A stretch of DNA of 35,780 bases from Terriglobia bacterium (GTDB taxonomy: Bacteria > Acidobacteriota > Terriglobia > Bryobacterales > Bryobacteraceae): NCBI GenBank assembly GCA_025358575.1, contig JANYJA010000133.1, positions 1 through 35,780 of the forward strand, in the 5' to 3' direction. The notes beneath the pieces were generated by a model. It was not told the origin of the DNA, did not search any database, and was given only the letters and a program-made list of their open reading frames with translations. Shown here piece after piece: positions 8,330 through 16,307 of this stretch (within the stretch, counting starts at the first letter, position 1; each line of letters opens with the position of its first letter). The translations under genes were made by a program, and so were the position numbers.

Positions 8330-9373
8330 ATGGCGCTGATGAGTGCTCGGATGAAGGACATTGCTCGGGAACTCGGCGTTTCAGTCGTGACCGTGTCCAA
8401 GGTGCTCCGAAATCATGATGACATTAGTCCGGAGACTCGGGCACGCGTCCTGCAACGGATGAAGGAACTGAACTACCGACCGAATCTGGCGGCGCGAGCA
8501 CTGGTGACGGGGCGCACTCACATGGTGGGACTGGTAGTTCCCGATCTGCTCCATGCTTTTTTTGCCCAAGTAGCGAAAGGGCTTTCAAAAGTGCTTCGCG
8601 CGCAGGGGTACGGGCTCGTTATTTCGTCCTCCGAGGAAGATCCCGAGTTGGAGCAGCAAGAGATCGAGCAGATGCTGGCGCGGCGACTTGACGTTGTGAT
8701 AGTGGCTTCGGCTCAGTGGACTGTCGAAAGCTTCAGGCGTATCGAAGACCAAAAAACCCCCTACGTGCTGATCGACCGAAGATTTTTGGGGCTGACGGCA
8801 AATTTTGTCGGCACTGACGATGTTCTTGCGGGATCGATGGCGACTGAGCATCTAATCGAGAACGGATGCCGCTTGATTGCCCACATCGGCGGCCAAAATA
8901 CCAGCCCGCCGGTGGACCGCTTAGAGGGTTTCAGGATCGCGCTCGCTCGGAATGGTCTCGTTGTCCCTTCCGCGTACATTGTTTGCAAAACGCACGGCGA
9001 TGATGCGGGCGATAGCACCGGATACCTGGCGATGAAGGAGCTATTGCGTTTAAAACCTCTTCCCGATGGGGTGTTTTGTTATAACGACCCGACGGCCATG
9101 GGGGCGATGAAGGCCATTATCGAGGCAGGCTACCGCATCCCGGAGGATATCGCCATCGTTGGATCGGGCAATGTGCATTACGCCAATTTTCTGCGCGTGC
9201 CGCTGACGAGCATCGATCAGAACAGTGAACTGATTGGGGAACATGCCGCAAATCTTGCGCTCAATCTAGTGAAATGCAAGACGTCAACCCATTCGAGCAC
9301 ACTGCTGGTGGAACCGCGCCTGGTTTTTAGGCAATCCAGCGACAAAAGAAATGTTCTACAAATTTCAGGGTAA
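8330..9373 (+). CDS. LacI family transcriptional regulator
   Basis: This 347-residue regulator has an N-terminal helix-turn-helix (residues 8-33, MKDIARELGVSVVTVSKVLRNHDDIS), the hinge helix NYRPNLAARALVTGRTH and a periplasmic-binding-protein-like effector domain (from HMVGLVVPDLLHAFF, about 65-330). The conserved effector-domain pieces VLIDRRF, DGVFCYNDPTAMGAMKA and the dimer segment are present. ATGs also occur at 8339 and 8351; the one at 8330 is used because a GGAG lies 12 bases upstream, but 8351 is possible since the helix-turn-helix starts there. Divergent placement next to glgM-glgE makes those genes its most likely targets besides itself. The effector, presumably a sugar, cannot be inferred. 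An intrinsic terminator follows at 9396-9430. Confidence 0.93.
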   Translation: MALMSARMKDIARELGVSVVTVSKVLRNHDDISPETRARVLQRMKELNYRPNLAARALVTGRTHMVGLVVPDLLHAFFAQVAKGLSKVLRAQGYGLVISSSEEDPELEQQEIEQMLARRLDVVIVASAQWTVESFRRIEDQKTPYVLIDRRFLGLTANFVGTDDVLAGSMATEHLIENGCRLIAHIGGQNTSPPVDRLEGFRIALARNGLVVPSAYIVCKTHGDDAGDSTGYLAMKELLRLKPLPDGVFCYNDPTAMGAMKAIIEAGYRIPEDIAIVGSGNVHYANFLRVPLTSIDQNSELIGEHAANLALNLVKCKTSTHSSTLLVEPRLVFRQSSDKRNVLQISG

Positions 9374-9395
9374 TCGCTGCCCATTCAATTTGAAG

Positions 9396-9430
9396 CGGGC
9401 CGTTCCAAAGGAAACGGCCCGTTTGTTTTT
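9396..9430 (+). terminator. intrinsic terminator after the LacI-type gene
   Basis: The arms CGGGCCGTT (9396-9404) and AACGGCCCG (9413-9421) pair perfectly, with extra CC/GG pairing towards the loop. They are followed by TTTGTTTTT (9422-9430). It begins 23 bases after the regulator's stop codon. Confidence 0.85.
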
Positions 9431-9438
9431 AAAGGAAG

Positions 9439-9771
9439 TTACGAACGACCGTTATGTTTATAACGGTAAGTTCGGAGGCTTTGACGATTGACTTGACGTC
9501 CCACTTGACGCTCTTGCGAGTTTGTCAACTGACCACCGTTGGCAGCGCGCTCGCGCGCGACTTCGTGATTAATAGCTTCCCTGTGCGCAGACAGGTTGGC
9601 TTTCTCGCCCGGGGTAATCTGCCCGGACTTCACACCCTGCGCGACCCTGTCCCGTTGATTCTCAGCCCGGTTTGCGTACTTTTCCCCCTCTGGTTGGGTG
9701 GCTGGAACGGGAGTTTGCGCAATCAAGCCCGCCGGCAGCGAAAGAAGTGCAATCAAAATCAGTTTTTTCAT
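9439..9771 (-). CDS. small basic secreted protein, unknown function
   Basis: This 110-residue protein starts at the ATG at 9771, which follows AGAGGAGG at four bases. A longer frame to 9798 has no ribosome site. Residues 1-18 (MKKLILIALLSLPAGLIA) form a clear signal peptide, with cleavage after A-Q likely. The mature part is hydrophilic, helix-prone and rich in Arg, Gln, Asn and Glu, with the internal pattern 'SGQITPGEKANL' then 'GGQLTNSQERQV' about 35 residues later, a degenerate repeat, and ends in RTYRYKHNGRS. I know similar small exported proteins from Acidobacteriota and Proteobacteria but no function for them. It is an isolated gene, divergent from the HIT-like hydrolase, and converges on the terminator of the LacI-type gene. 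Confidence 0.8.
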   Translation of the reverse strand: MKKLILIALLSLPAGLIAQTPVPATQPEGEKYANRAENQRDRVAQGVKSGQITPGEKANLSAHREAINHEVARERAANGGQLTNSQERQVGRQVNRQSLRTYRYKHNGRS

Positions 9772-9782
9772 AATGCCTCCTC

Positions 9783-9797
9783 TGAGCGATTCGCTCA
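9783..9797. repeat. perfect palindrome upstream of the small secreted gene
   Basis: TGAGCGA-T-TCGCTCA has perfect seven-base arms around one central base. It lies immediately upstream of the ribosome site of the minus-strand secreted protein and would be in its 5' leader or at its promoter. It could be an operator or a short RNA hairpin. Confidence 0.5.
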
Positions 9798-9821
9798 TTC
9801 CCTACTCTTGCAACTGGGGTA

Positions 9822-9833
9822 CCAGTGCACTGG
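9822..9833. repeat. 12-base perfect palindrome CCAGTGCACTGG
   Basis: This is a fully symmetric 12-base site in the 83-base divergent intergenic region between the small secreted protein and the HIT-like gene, 24 bases from the neighbouring palindrome. A dimeric regulator site is the simplest reading. It also covers the GTG at 9825, arguing against that codon as the real start of the next gene. Confidence 0.45.
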
Positions 9834-9854
9834 GGAAGGCCTCCTTTTTATATA

Positions 9855-10403
9855 ATGTTGAACGTGCGGCTTCCCGTATTTTTCTTTACATTGCTTGTTA
9901 CGCTGGGCGCGGACGTTCGCAATTGCGCGTGTGATGTTGCCAAACCGGAAACCCTTGAGGCGCGGGAGTGCGGGTTGTGCAAAGTTGCCGAACTGCAGCC
10001 GGCGGATGTTTTCCTATTCTTATTGAAAGACAATAATCCGCGGAAGCCCAACCGCTGGCTAGCGTTACCGCGAGCCCACTATCCCGGCGACCACCCGCTC
10101 CGGGAAATGCCGCTGGAGCAGCGGACCAGACTCTGGACCGCCGCCATCGGAAAGGCGAATGAGCTTTGGGGCGATAGCTGGGGATTGGCTATTAACGGAG
10201 ACGAACAGCGGACGCAGTGCCACGCGCATATCCATATAGGCAAGCTTCTCGATAACGTGGAAACCGGGAATTTCGCCATCGTGACTTCGGCGGCGGAAAT
10301 TCCGCTTCCGGCTAATAATACCGGCCTTTGGGTGCACCCGGTTTTAGGCAAGCTGCATGTCCACACGGGTGAGCAGATTACTGAAAGCAATTTACTGAGG
10401 TAA
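9855..10403 (+). CDS. secreted HIT-like hydrolase (CDP-diacylglycerol pyrophosphatase-like)
   Basis: This 182-residue protein has an N-terminal hydrophobic segment (MLNVRLPVFFFTLLVTLGADV) that looks like a signal peptide, so the product is probably periplasmic. The hydrolase signature H123-A-H125-I-H127, in the context RTQCHAHIHIGK, is the histidine triad of the HIT superfamily. The exported location and the Q/N-H-x-H-I-H pattern recall CDP-diacylglycerol pyrophosphatase (Cdh). The earlier segment KPNRWLALPRAHYPGDHPL corresponds to the substrate pocket strand. I chose the ATG at 9855 because a signal peptide starts there; a GTG at 9825 is in frame but sits in a palindrome. The stop codon touches the start of uxaA with no gap, so the two genes are very likely one operon, although their activities are not obviously linked. 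Confidence 0.78.
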   Translation: MLNVRLPVFFFTLLVTLGADVRNCACDVAKPETLEARECGLCKVAELQPADVFLFLLKDNNPRKPNRWLALPRAHYPGDHPLREMPLEQRTRLWTAAIGKANELWGDSWGLAINGDEQRTQCHAHIHIGKLLDNVETGNFAIVTSAAEIPLPANNTGLWVHPVLGKLHVHTGEQITESNLLR

Positions 10404-11945
10404 ATGATGCAATTACTTGAAATCGCAAAGCTCCCCACGGCTGAAAATTCCGCGATCCATCTGCACGCGACGGACAACATCGCGGTCGCGCGGGTGCCCT
10501 TGAGTAAAGGAACCGAGTTGAACATCGGCGGGATAGCCGTCAGAGTTCGCGACGCGGTGCCCGCCGGACATAAAGTAGCCGTCCGCGACATCGCGGACGG
10601 TGAGGTGGTGCAGCGCTACGGCCAGCGCATTGGCCGGGCGCGGCAGACAATCGAGTCGGGACGGCATGTACATACGCACAACGTGGGATTCGAAGAGATG
10701 GAGTTCGCCTATGAGTTTCCGGTGAACGAAGTCCCGTTCCCTGCCCTGCCGGTGCATATGCCGACGTTTCAAGGCTTCGTCCGCGAAGACGGCCGAGTGG
10801 GCACGCGCAATTATGTGGCGGTAGTGGCGGCGAGCAACTGCGCGGCACATACGGCAGAACTAATCGCGGCGAGCTTCGATGGGGAAAGTCTTCCTGCAAA
10901 TATGGACGGTGTGGTCGCGTTTCCGCATGGTGAAGGTTGCGGGATGTCGATTGGGCCGGACACGGAACAATTGCAGCGGACGCTGGCGGGAGTTCTCGCG
11001 CACCCGAACGTCTCGGCGGCGGTGATTTTGGGACTTGGATGCGAGGTAAATCAGATCGAACATTATTTGGGGCCGAATGCGCCGCGGTCGACACGGCTGG
11101 TCGGCATGACGCTGCAAAACAGCGGCGGGACACGCGGGGCGCTGGCGCACGCCCGACGCGAGATTCAGCAATTGATGGAACAGGGGTCGGCGGAGAAACG
11201 GACGTCGGTCCCCGCTTCAAAAATCATGCTGGGGCTGAACTGTGGCGGCTCGGATTCTTTCTCCGGCATCACGGCGAATCCGGCACTGGGTGTATGTTCC
11301 GATATGCTCGCGGGCATTGGGGCGACATCCGTGCTGGCGGAGACCACGGAGATTTTCGGCGCGGAACATTTGCTGGTAAGGCGCGCGCGCAACCGCGCGG
11401 TTGCCGAGCGGCTGCTGAGTTTTGTCGCGGGCTACAAACAATATCTAAACCGGTTTGGCGGGAGTTTCGACGACAATCCATCGCCAGGCAACAAAGCAGG
11501 CGGCTTAACGAATATTTTAGAGAAATCGCTTGGAGCGGTCGCGAAAGCGGGCACTTCGCCTCTCACTGACGCCATTGATTATGCCGAGCGCATCCACACA
11601 CCGGGATTTAACTTTATGAACACTCCGGGATATGATCCGGTATCGCTGACCGGGCTCGCGGCAGGCGGATGTAACGTGATTGCATTCACTACCGGACGCG
11701 GCAGTGCGATTGGCTTTCCCTCGGTGCCGGTCATCAAAATCGCGAGCAACAGTTTCACCTACGGCCGCATGACGGACAACATGGACGTGAATGCCGGAAC
11801 GATCGCCGACGGCGAGAAGACGATCGCCGAGGTGGGCCGCCAGATTTTCGACATGGTTCTTCGTGTCGCGTCCGGCGAGAAGACTTGCGCCGAGCGCCTG
11901 GGGCACAAGGAGTTCGTGCCCTGGCGTATCGGACCGGTCATGTAA
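10404..11945 (+). CDS. uxaA: altronate dehydratase (UxaA family)
   Basis: This 513-residue cytosolic UxaA-family dehydratase would convert D-altronate to 2-keto-3-deoxygluconate in galacturonate breakdown. The SAF domain lies at about 15-100 ([21 protein letters not shown] ... GRHVHTHNV). The catalytic UxaA body begins at about 125 ([20 protein letters not shown]) and shows the family's conserved GCGMS-type, [30 protein letters not shown] and [21 protein letters not shown] segments. Being full length with both domains, it fits altronate rather than galactarate dehydratase (GarD), but closely related sugar-acid dehydratases cannot be excluded. It starts directly after the HIT-like gene; GAGG is nine bases before the first ATG and a second ATG follows at 10407. 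No other galacturonate gene is in view. Confidence 0.9.
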   Translation: MMQLLEIAKLPTAENSAIHLHATDNIAVARVPLSKGTELNIGGIAVRVRDAVPAGHKVAVRDIADGEVVQRYGQRIGRARQTIESGRHVHTHNVGFEEMEFAYEFPVNEVPFPALPVHMPTFQGFVREDGRVGTRNYVAVVAASNCAAHTAELIAASFDGESLPANMDGVVAFPHGEGCGMSIGPDTEQLQRTLAGVLAHPNVSAAVILGLGCEVNQIEHYLGPNAPRSTRLVGMTLQNSGGTRGALAHARREIQQLMEQGSAEKRTSVPASKIMLGLNCGGSDSFSGITANPALGVCSDMLAGIGATSVLAETTEIFGAEHLLVRRARNRAVAERLLSFVAGYKQYLNRFGGSFDDNPSPGNKAGGLTNILEKSLGAVAKAGTSPLTDAIDYAERIHTPGFNFMNTPGYDPVSLTGLAAGGCNVIAFTTGRGSAIGFPSVPVIKIASNSFTYGRMTDNMDVNAGTIADGEKTIAEVGRQIFDMVLRVASGEKTCAERLGHKEFVPWRIGPVM

Positions 11946-11953
11946 CCATTTCC

Positions 11954-12928
11954 ATGCTCAAAGCATCAACTCTTGCTATGTTTCGAATCCTCCTTTTGGT
12001 TTCAGCGACACTGTGTCTGCGAGGCGCCGAGACCAGACACACACAACCCGCGGTGAAGGCCGTGTCCATAAAGAATTCGGCATTCAACAGGCCGGTTTTT
12101 GAAGCTTACGTGCGCCATCTATTTGTATGGCCGCAGCCGATTCAGATTGAAATCGGGGATCCGAAACCATCCAAGATCCTGCCCGGATTTGAAGAAGTGA
12201 CGGTCCACGCCTTCCAAGGCAAGGCGAGTCAGGACGAGCGTTTTTTCATATCCAAAGACGGTCAGAAAATTATTCGCGGCAATGTTTTCGACGCGGCGCA
12301 AAACCCTTTCAAGCCGGATCTCGATAAATTGAAGACTGAATTTCAACCGAGCTTCGGCACGGCGGGCGCGCCTGTTGTCCTTGTGGAGTTTAGCGATTTC
12401 GAATGCAGTTTCTGCCGCGAAGAAGCCAAAATTCTGCGGTCGAATCTGTTGACGGAGTACCCCAAGCAGGTACGGCTCTATTTTATGGATTTCCCTTTGG
12501 AATCGGTGCATCCGTGGGCCAAGGCGGCGTCCATCGCCGGACGCTGCATCTTCCGGCAGAATCCAAATGCCTTTTGGGAATATCACGACTGGATTTTCGA
12601 GCATCAGAGTGAGATCACTTTAGAAAATCTGAAACCGAAAGTGCTCGAGTTCGCGAAGGGCAAAGATCTGGACGCGCTTCAGTTGACGCGCTGCATGGAC
12701 ACCAAGGCGACCGAAGACGAGGTCAACAAGACAACGGCGCTCGGTCAGGAGGTCGCAGTGGGTTCGACACCGACGCTTTACGTGAATGGCCGGCCGCTGG
12801 TAGGAGCAACGCCCTGGACGGAACTAAAGCGCATCATCGACTTCGAAATCGAGTATCAGAAAACGGCTAAGAATGCCGGCGAAGATTGCAGTTGCGACCT
12901 GAAGCTTTCCACGCCCGGGCTTAAATAA
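11954..12928 (+). CDS. DsbA-like thioredoxin-fold protein, secreted
   Basis: This protein of about 324 residues has a signal peptide (MFRILLLVSATLCLRG after a short lead), an N-terminal region of about 110 residues without a recognised domain, and a C-terminal DsbA/DSBA-like thioredoxin fold (about 125-305). The active site is C151-S-F-C154 in VEFSDFECSFCREEAK, and the cis-proline loop is VGSTPTLYVNG. This architecture is used by periplasmic disulfide oxidoreductases of the BdbD/DsbA type and by vitamin-K-epoxide-coupled ones. Two start codons are possible: ATG 11954 (used, eight bases after the uxaA stop) and ATG 11978 at the signal peptide proper. Neither has a good ribosome site. Its stop codon overlaps the next gene's start (TAATG), pointing to coupled expression with the M28 peptidase. 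The C-terminus has an extra Cys pair (CSCD). Confidence 0.87.
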   Translation: MLKASTLAMFRILLLVSATLCLRGAETRHTQPAVKAVSIKNSAFNRPVFEAYVRHLFVWPQPIQIEIGDPKPSKILPGFEEVTVHAFQGKASQDERFFISKDGQKIIRGNVFDAAQNPFKPDLDKLKTEFQPSFGTAGAPVVLVEFSDFECSFCREEAKILRSNLLTEYPKQVRLYFMDFPLESVHPWAKAASIAGRCIFRQNPNAFWEYHDWIFEHQSEITLENLKPKVLEFAKGKDLDALQLTRCMDTKATEDEVNKTTALGQEVAVGSTPTLYVNGRPLVGATPWTELKRIIDFEIEYQKTAKNAGEDCSCDLKLSTPGLK

Positions 12929-14751
12929 TGAAGGGCGGTGTAGCGGCCTGCATTCTTGGAATCGGGAGCCTTGCCGCCGCGACGCTCGCGACACCTTCGT
13001 TCGATCTGCTGAACTACTTGGCGCACATCAAATTTCTTTCCTCTGCTGAGATGAAGGGGCGCGCCACGGGATCGCCAGAGTTGGAGCAGGCGGCGAATTA
13101 TATTGAGAAACAGTTTCGGTCAGCGGGCCTGAAGCCGGTCAACGGCAGCTATCAGCAGGCTTTTCCGGTGACAACCAGCTCGCGTATGGGAGCTAAAAAT
13201 CGCTTTGAGTATGTGAACGGTCGGCGCAAGAAGAAACTAGAACTCGAAAGAGATTTCATTCCCCTTAATTTTTCGGCCGCGACGAAAGCTGCAGGAGCAG
13301 TGGTATTCGCCGGATACGGGATCACCGCGCCCGAATATCGCTATGACGACTATGCGGGCCTGGATGTCCACAACAAGTTCGTCCTGATTCTGCGCCACGA
13401 ACCCCAGGAATTCGATGAGAAGAGCGTGTTCGCCGGCAAGACTTATACGGAGCACTCGCAGCTTTTCAGCAAGGCGATCAATGCGCGGAATCACGGTGCG
13501 CTGGGAGTGATCCTGATCAACGACCGGGCCAACCATTCGGGCGACGCGGACACACTTGAAGTTTTCGGAACCACGGCGGGGCCGACGAATTGCGGCCTGC
13601 CGTTCGTTCAAGTGAAGGCCGCGGATGCCGAACCGTGGTTCGCGCTGGCTAACCGCAAGATGGATCGACTGGAAGCCGATATCGATCGCGAGCTGAAGCC
13701 GCGGTCATTCGCGTTTCCGGACTCGCTGCAGGTGCGCGAGAGCGTGGATGTGGAGCGCGTCGTGAAGACGGCCCACAACGTCAGCGGCTATATTCCGGGC
13801 GAGACGGACGAGTATGTGGTCATCGGAGCGCATTTCGATCATTTGGGATTGGGTGAGCAATTTTCGATGGCGCCTTCGCAGGCTGGGACCGTGCATCCGG
13901 GTGCCGACGACAACGCGTCGGGAACGGCCGGGGTGATCGAACTGGCGCGGTGGTTCGCAACACAGCCCAACTTGAAACGGGGCGTTTTGTTTCTAACTTT
14001 CGCCGGGGAGGAGTTGGGGCTTCTGGGATCCAGCTATTACGTGAACCATCCAGAGCTCCCGCTACGTAACGCGGTGGCGATGATCAATCTCGACATGATC
14101 GGGCGCGTGAGTGACGGAAAATTGTACATTGGCGGTGCCGGAACTGGAACCACGCTGCGACCTATTTTGGATCAGATTGCGCCGGGATCGACCCTGAAAG
14201 TGGATTTCTCGGATAGTGGCGGGTATGGATCAAGCGACCACACCTCATTCACCACGCGCGAGGTGCCGGTGCTGTTTTTCTTTTCCGGACTGCACGGCGA
14301 TTATCACAAGCCGAGCGATACCTGGGACAAGATCGACGCGCCGGATGCCGCCAAGGTGCTTCAACTGGCAGGCTCGGTGGCGTTTAAGCTGGCTTCGGAT
14401 GAAGGCCGCCCACAGTTTGTTCGGGTGAAGGAAGCGGATAATGCGAACGCGGGAGGGACTTCTGGAAAATCGTCGGGATCGGGCTACGGACCGTACTTTG
14501 GCAGCATTCCGGATTTTGCCGAGCCACCGAAAGGGGTGCGCTTTGCCGATGTGAAGGAAGGATCGCCGGCGGCCATGGCCGGATTGCGTCGAGGAGATAT
14601 TCTGGTGGAGTTTGCGGGTAAACCGATCCAGAATTTGTATGACTTCACATTTGCGTTGCGCGCCCAGAAGCCTGGCGATGCGATTGAAGTGAAGGTTTTG
14701 AGGGGGCTTGAATCGATATCGGCCAAAGTAGTACTTCGCGAGAGAAAATAA
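12928..14751 (+). CDS. M28 family zinc metallopeptidase with PA and PDZ domains
   Basis: This 607-residue secreted aminopeptidase-like enzyme has a signal sequence at 1-22. An M28 N-terminal part is interrupted by a protease-associated (PA) insert (about 110-250). The catalytic core shows the full co-catalytic zinc set: H302 in GAHFDH, D327/D328 in GADDNASG, E361-E362 in FAGEELG, D389 in INLDMIG and H438 in SSDHTSF. A C-terminal PDZ domain (about 525-605, VKEGSPAAMAGLRRGDILVEFAGKPI) should bind peptide termini or partners. M28 plus PA plus PDZ is a common arrangement in Acidobacteriota and Bacteroidota. Translation starts within the stop of the DsbA-like gene, and that protein might help form disulfides in exported enzymes such as this one (inference). 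Confidence 0.94.
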   Translation: MKGGVAACILGIGSLAAATLATPSFDLLNYLAHIKFLSSAEMKGRATGSPELEQAANYIEKQFRSAGLKPVNGSYQQAFPVTTSSRMGAKNRFEYVNGRRKKKLELERDFIPLNFSAATKAAGAVVFAGYGITAPEYRYDDYAGLDVHNKFVLILRHEPQEFDEKSVFAGKTYTEHSQLFSKAINARNHGALGVILINDRANHSGDADTLEVFGTTAGPTNCGLPFVQVKAADAEPWFALANRKMDRLEADIDRELKPRSFAFPDSLQVRESVDVERVVKTAHNVSGYIPGETDEYVVIGAHFDHLGLGEQFSMAPSQAGTVHPGADDNASGTAGVIELARWFATQPNLKRGVLFLTFAGEELGLLGSSYYVNHPELPLRNAVAMINLDMIGRVSDGKLYIGGAGTGTTLRPILDQIAPGSTLKVDFSDSGGYGSSDHTSFTTREVPVLFFFSGLHGDYHKPSDTWDKIDAPDAAKVLQLAGSVAFKLASDEGRPQFVRVKEADNANAGGTSGKSSGSGYGPYFGSIPDFAEPPKGVRFADVKEGSPAAMAGLRRGDILVEFAGKPIQNLYDFTFALRAQKPGDAIEVKVLRGLESISAKVVLRERK

Positions 14752-14805
14752 GGTGATAGGGCTGAAGTCTGGGAATGATTCTCCCGATAGAGATCAGTAA
14801 GAAGC

Positions 14806-15441
14806 ATGTCTCAAACTATTTCCCACCTAACTGGACTTTGGAAGTTGCCACCCCTGATTCTCCATCCATTTTCGGGAGAACAGGGTCCCGAATCACTGCT
14901 GGCTGGTTCTCGTGCGGCAATGATTCTGAATGGGATGGTCTCCCAACAGAGTGAAGATTATGAGGAACTTCAGAGGCTTGTCCTAAAAGGGCGAGTTCAG
15001 GAGCTGAAGATGCTGTACTTCCTAGGCAAAGATCTACTACGCTGGGCGGAACAGTGCGTGGAGTTTATTTCCGGCATTCCCGAACTGGGTCAAGCCGGCA
15101 TCCGCGAGCAGAGCTTTACAGCCATGCTGGTGGAAGGTCCCCCCAAGGGAGTGTTCGATAAGCTTACTTCGTGGGGAGTTCACGATCAGAAAGCCGTGTT
15201 TTCGCGGGCCATTGGAGTAAATAGCCTGCTGGCTCAACCGCCTTCCGCCGAGACTCTGGCAACCACGTTCCTGCTCAACTATCACCGTTTCTCCGATTAC
15301 CTTTACGTTTGCTACCAGAATTTGGTGCCGTTTGCGCCGATACGCCACGGCAACTTCCCGTTTGACCTGTTCGCGTCGGCTGAGTATTCGCAAATGCTAG
15401 AGGAGGAATGGGAAAAAGACGAACGGAGACCGGTGAGTTAA
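14806..15441 (+). CDS. conserved hypothetical protein, cytosolic
   Basis: This 211-residue protein has no signal peptide or membrane segment and no domain that I recognise. It is mostly helical in character, with a central segment rich in Leu and Glu (EDYEELQRLVLKGRVQELKM), aromatic residues towards the C-terminus (LLNYHRFSDYLYVCYQNLVPF) and an acidic tail (MLEEEWEKDERRPVS). Composition and codon use match its neighbours, and the frame is far longer than chance. It is 54 bases downstream of the M28 gene and converges on the response regulator, sharing the four bases TTAA with it, where each strand reads its own stop codon. Confidence 0.75.
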   Translation: MSQTISHLTGLWKLPPLILHPFSGEQGPESLLAGSRAAMILNGMVSQQSEDYEELQRLVLKGRVQELKMLYFLGKDLLRWAEQCVEFISGIPELGQAGIREQSFTAMLVEGPPKGVFDKLTSWGVHDQKAVFSRAIGVNSLLAQPPSAETLATTFLLNYHRFSDYLYVCYQNLVPFAPIRHGNFPFDLFASAEYSQMLEEEWEKDERRPVS

Positions 15442-16223
15442 AGTTTCAGCAGTTCGCGGAGACGCCGGGTTTGGACACGGCTCACGGGAATTTCGGTGCC
15501 CTTTTTGTCGTCCACTTTCACTTGGAAACTGGAGTTAAACCAGGGAACCACTTCGCGGATTTTGTTGATGTTCACGACGAAGGATCGGTGGGCCCGCCAG
15601 AAAAGACCCGGATCTAAATTGGCTTGCAATTCCTCTAGTGTTTTGTAACTGGATTGACCCTCCACAGTCGAAGTAACGAGCGTGATTACGCCGCTGTCGA
15701 TGGTGGCATAAACTAAATCCCGCGCATCCACAATGTGGTTGCGATTTCCATTCCGCACCATGAGTTTGGTTCGCTGCACGGATGAAGTCTTGGCCGATTC
15801 CTGGTTGCTCACGCCGGATTCATCGCTGGCCAATTCCTGGAAATGGCGGCGCGCTCTTTCGACGGTTTCAGCCAAGCGCGCCCGGTCCACGGGTTTTAAA
15901 AGATAATCCAGCGCGTCCAGCCGGAAGGCTTCGACGGCATATTGGTCGTAAGCGGTTGAAAGCACGAATTGCGGAAGAAACGCCTGTCGTTCGCGCAGCT
16001 TGCGAATCACACCCAGCCCGTCCAAACCGGGCATCTGCACGTCTAAAAAGGCTAAATCCGGCTCCAGCTTTTCGATGAGGTCCACGGCTTCCAAACCGTT
16101 TCGACCGGTGCCGATCACTTCGACATCGGCGAAATCCTTCAGAAGCCAGGCCAACTCGTCTGAAGCAAGCGGTTCATCGTCCACAATCACGGTGCTCAAA
16201 CTAGCAGTCGCACGTTCTCGCAT
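15438..16223 (-). CDS. LytTR family response regulator
   Basis: This 261-residue two-domain regulator has a receiver at residues 10-125 with D15/D16 for the metal, phospho-acceptor D61 in AFLDVQMPGLDG, T90 and K110 in LLKPVD. A linker of about 25 residues follows (ASDESGVSNQESAKTSSVQ). The LytTR DNA-binding domain (about 155-258) contains LEELQANLDPGLFWRAHRSFVVNINKIREV. It is of the AlgR/LytR type, in which phosphorylation by a membrane 5TM/LytS-like kinase changes DNA binding. No histidine kinase gene lies nearby, so it is an orphan in this window. A TATAAT (16238-16233) ends ten bases before the ATG, which would give a very short leader. Confidence 0.94.
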   Translation of the reverse strand: MRERATASLSTVIVDDEPLASDELAWLLKDFADVEVIGTGRNGLEAVDLIEKLEPDLAFLDVQMPGLDGLGVIRKLRERQAFLPQFVLSTAYDQYAVEAFRLDALDYLLKPVDRARLAETVERARRHFQELASDESGVSNQESAKTSSVQRTKLMVRNGNRNHIVDARDLVYATIDSGVITLVTSTVEGQSSYKTLEELQANLDPGLFWRAHRSFVVNINKIREVVPWFNSSFQVKVDDKKGTEIPVSRVQTRRLRELLKL

Positions 16224-16227
16224 GGAG

Positions 16228-16283
16228 TTGCTATTATAGCAAATTGGCCGATTTATAAAGGTTTTGGAGCACTTCCGGCTCCA
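16228..16283. promoter_or_regulatory. divergent intergenic region between response regulator and inositol-phosphate synthase
   Basis: It holds TTGCTATTATAGCAA (16228-16242), with six-base arms and a three-base centre. The minus strand of this site contains TATAAT close to the response-regulator ATG. A second inverted repeat, TGGAGC/GCTCCA (16265-16270 and 16278-16283), lies in the presumed leader of the plus-strand gene. Both are short, so a regulatory role is only possible. Confidence 0.35.
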
Positions 16284-16307
16284 GCGTACTCAAGGAGAGT
16301 AAAGCAT

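Noticed and set aside
9851-9856. TATAAT as -10 box for the HIT-like gene
   Set aside because: It overlaps the chosen start codon, and no -35 box lies at 16-18 bases, so it is likely chance in an AT-rich stretch.
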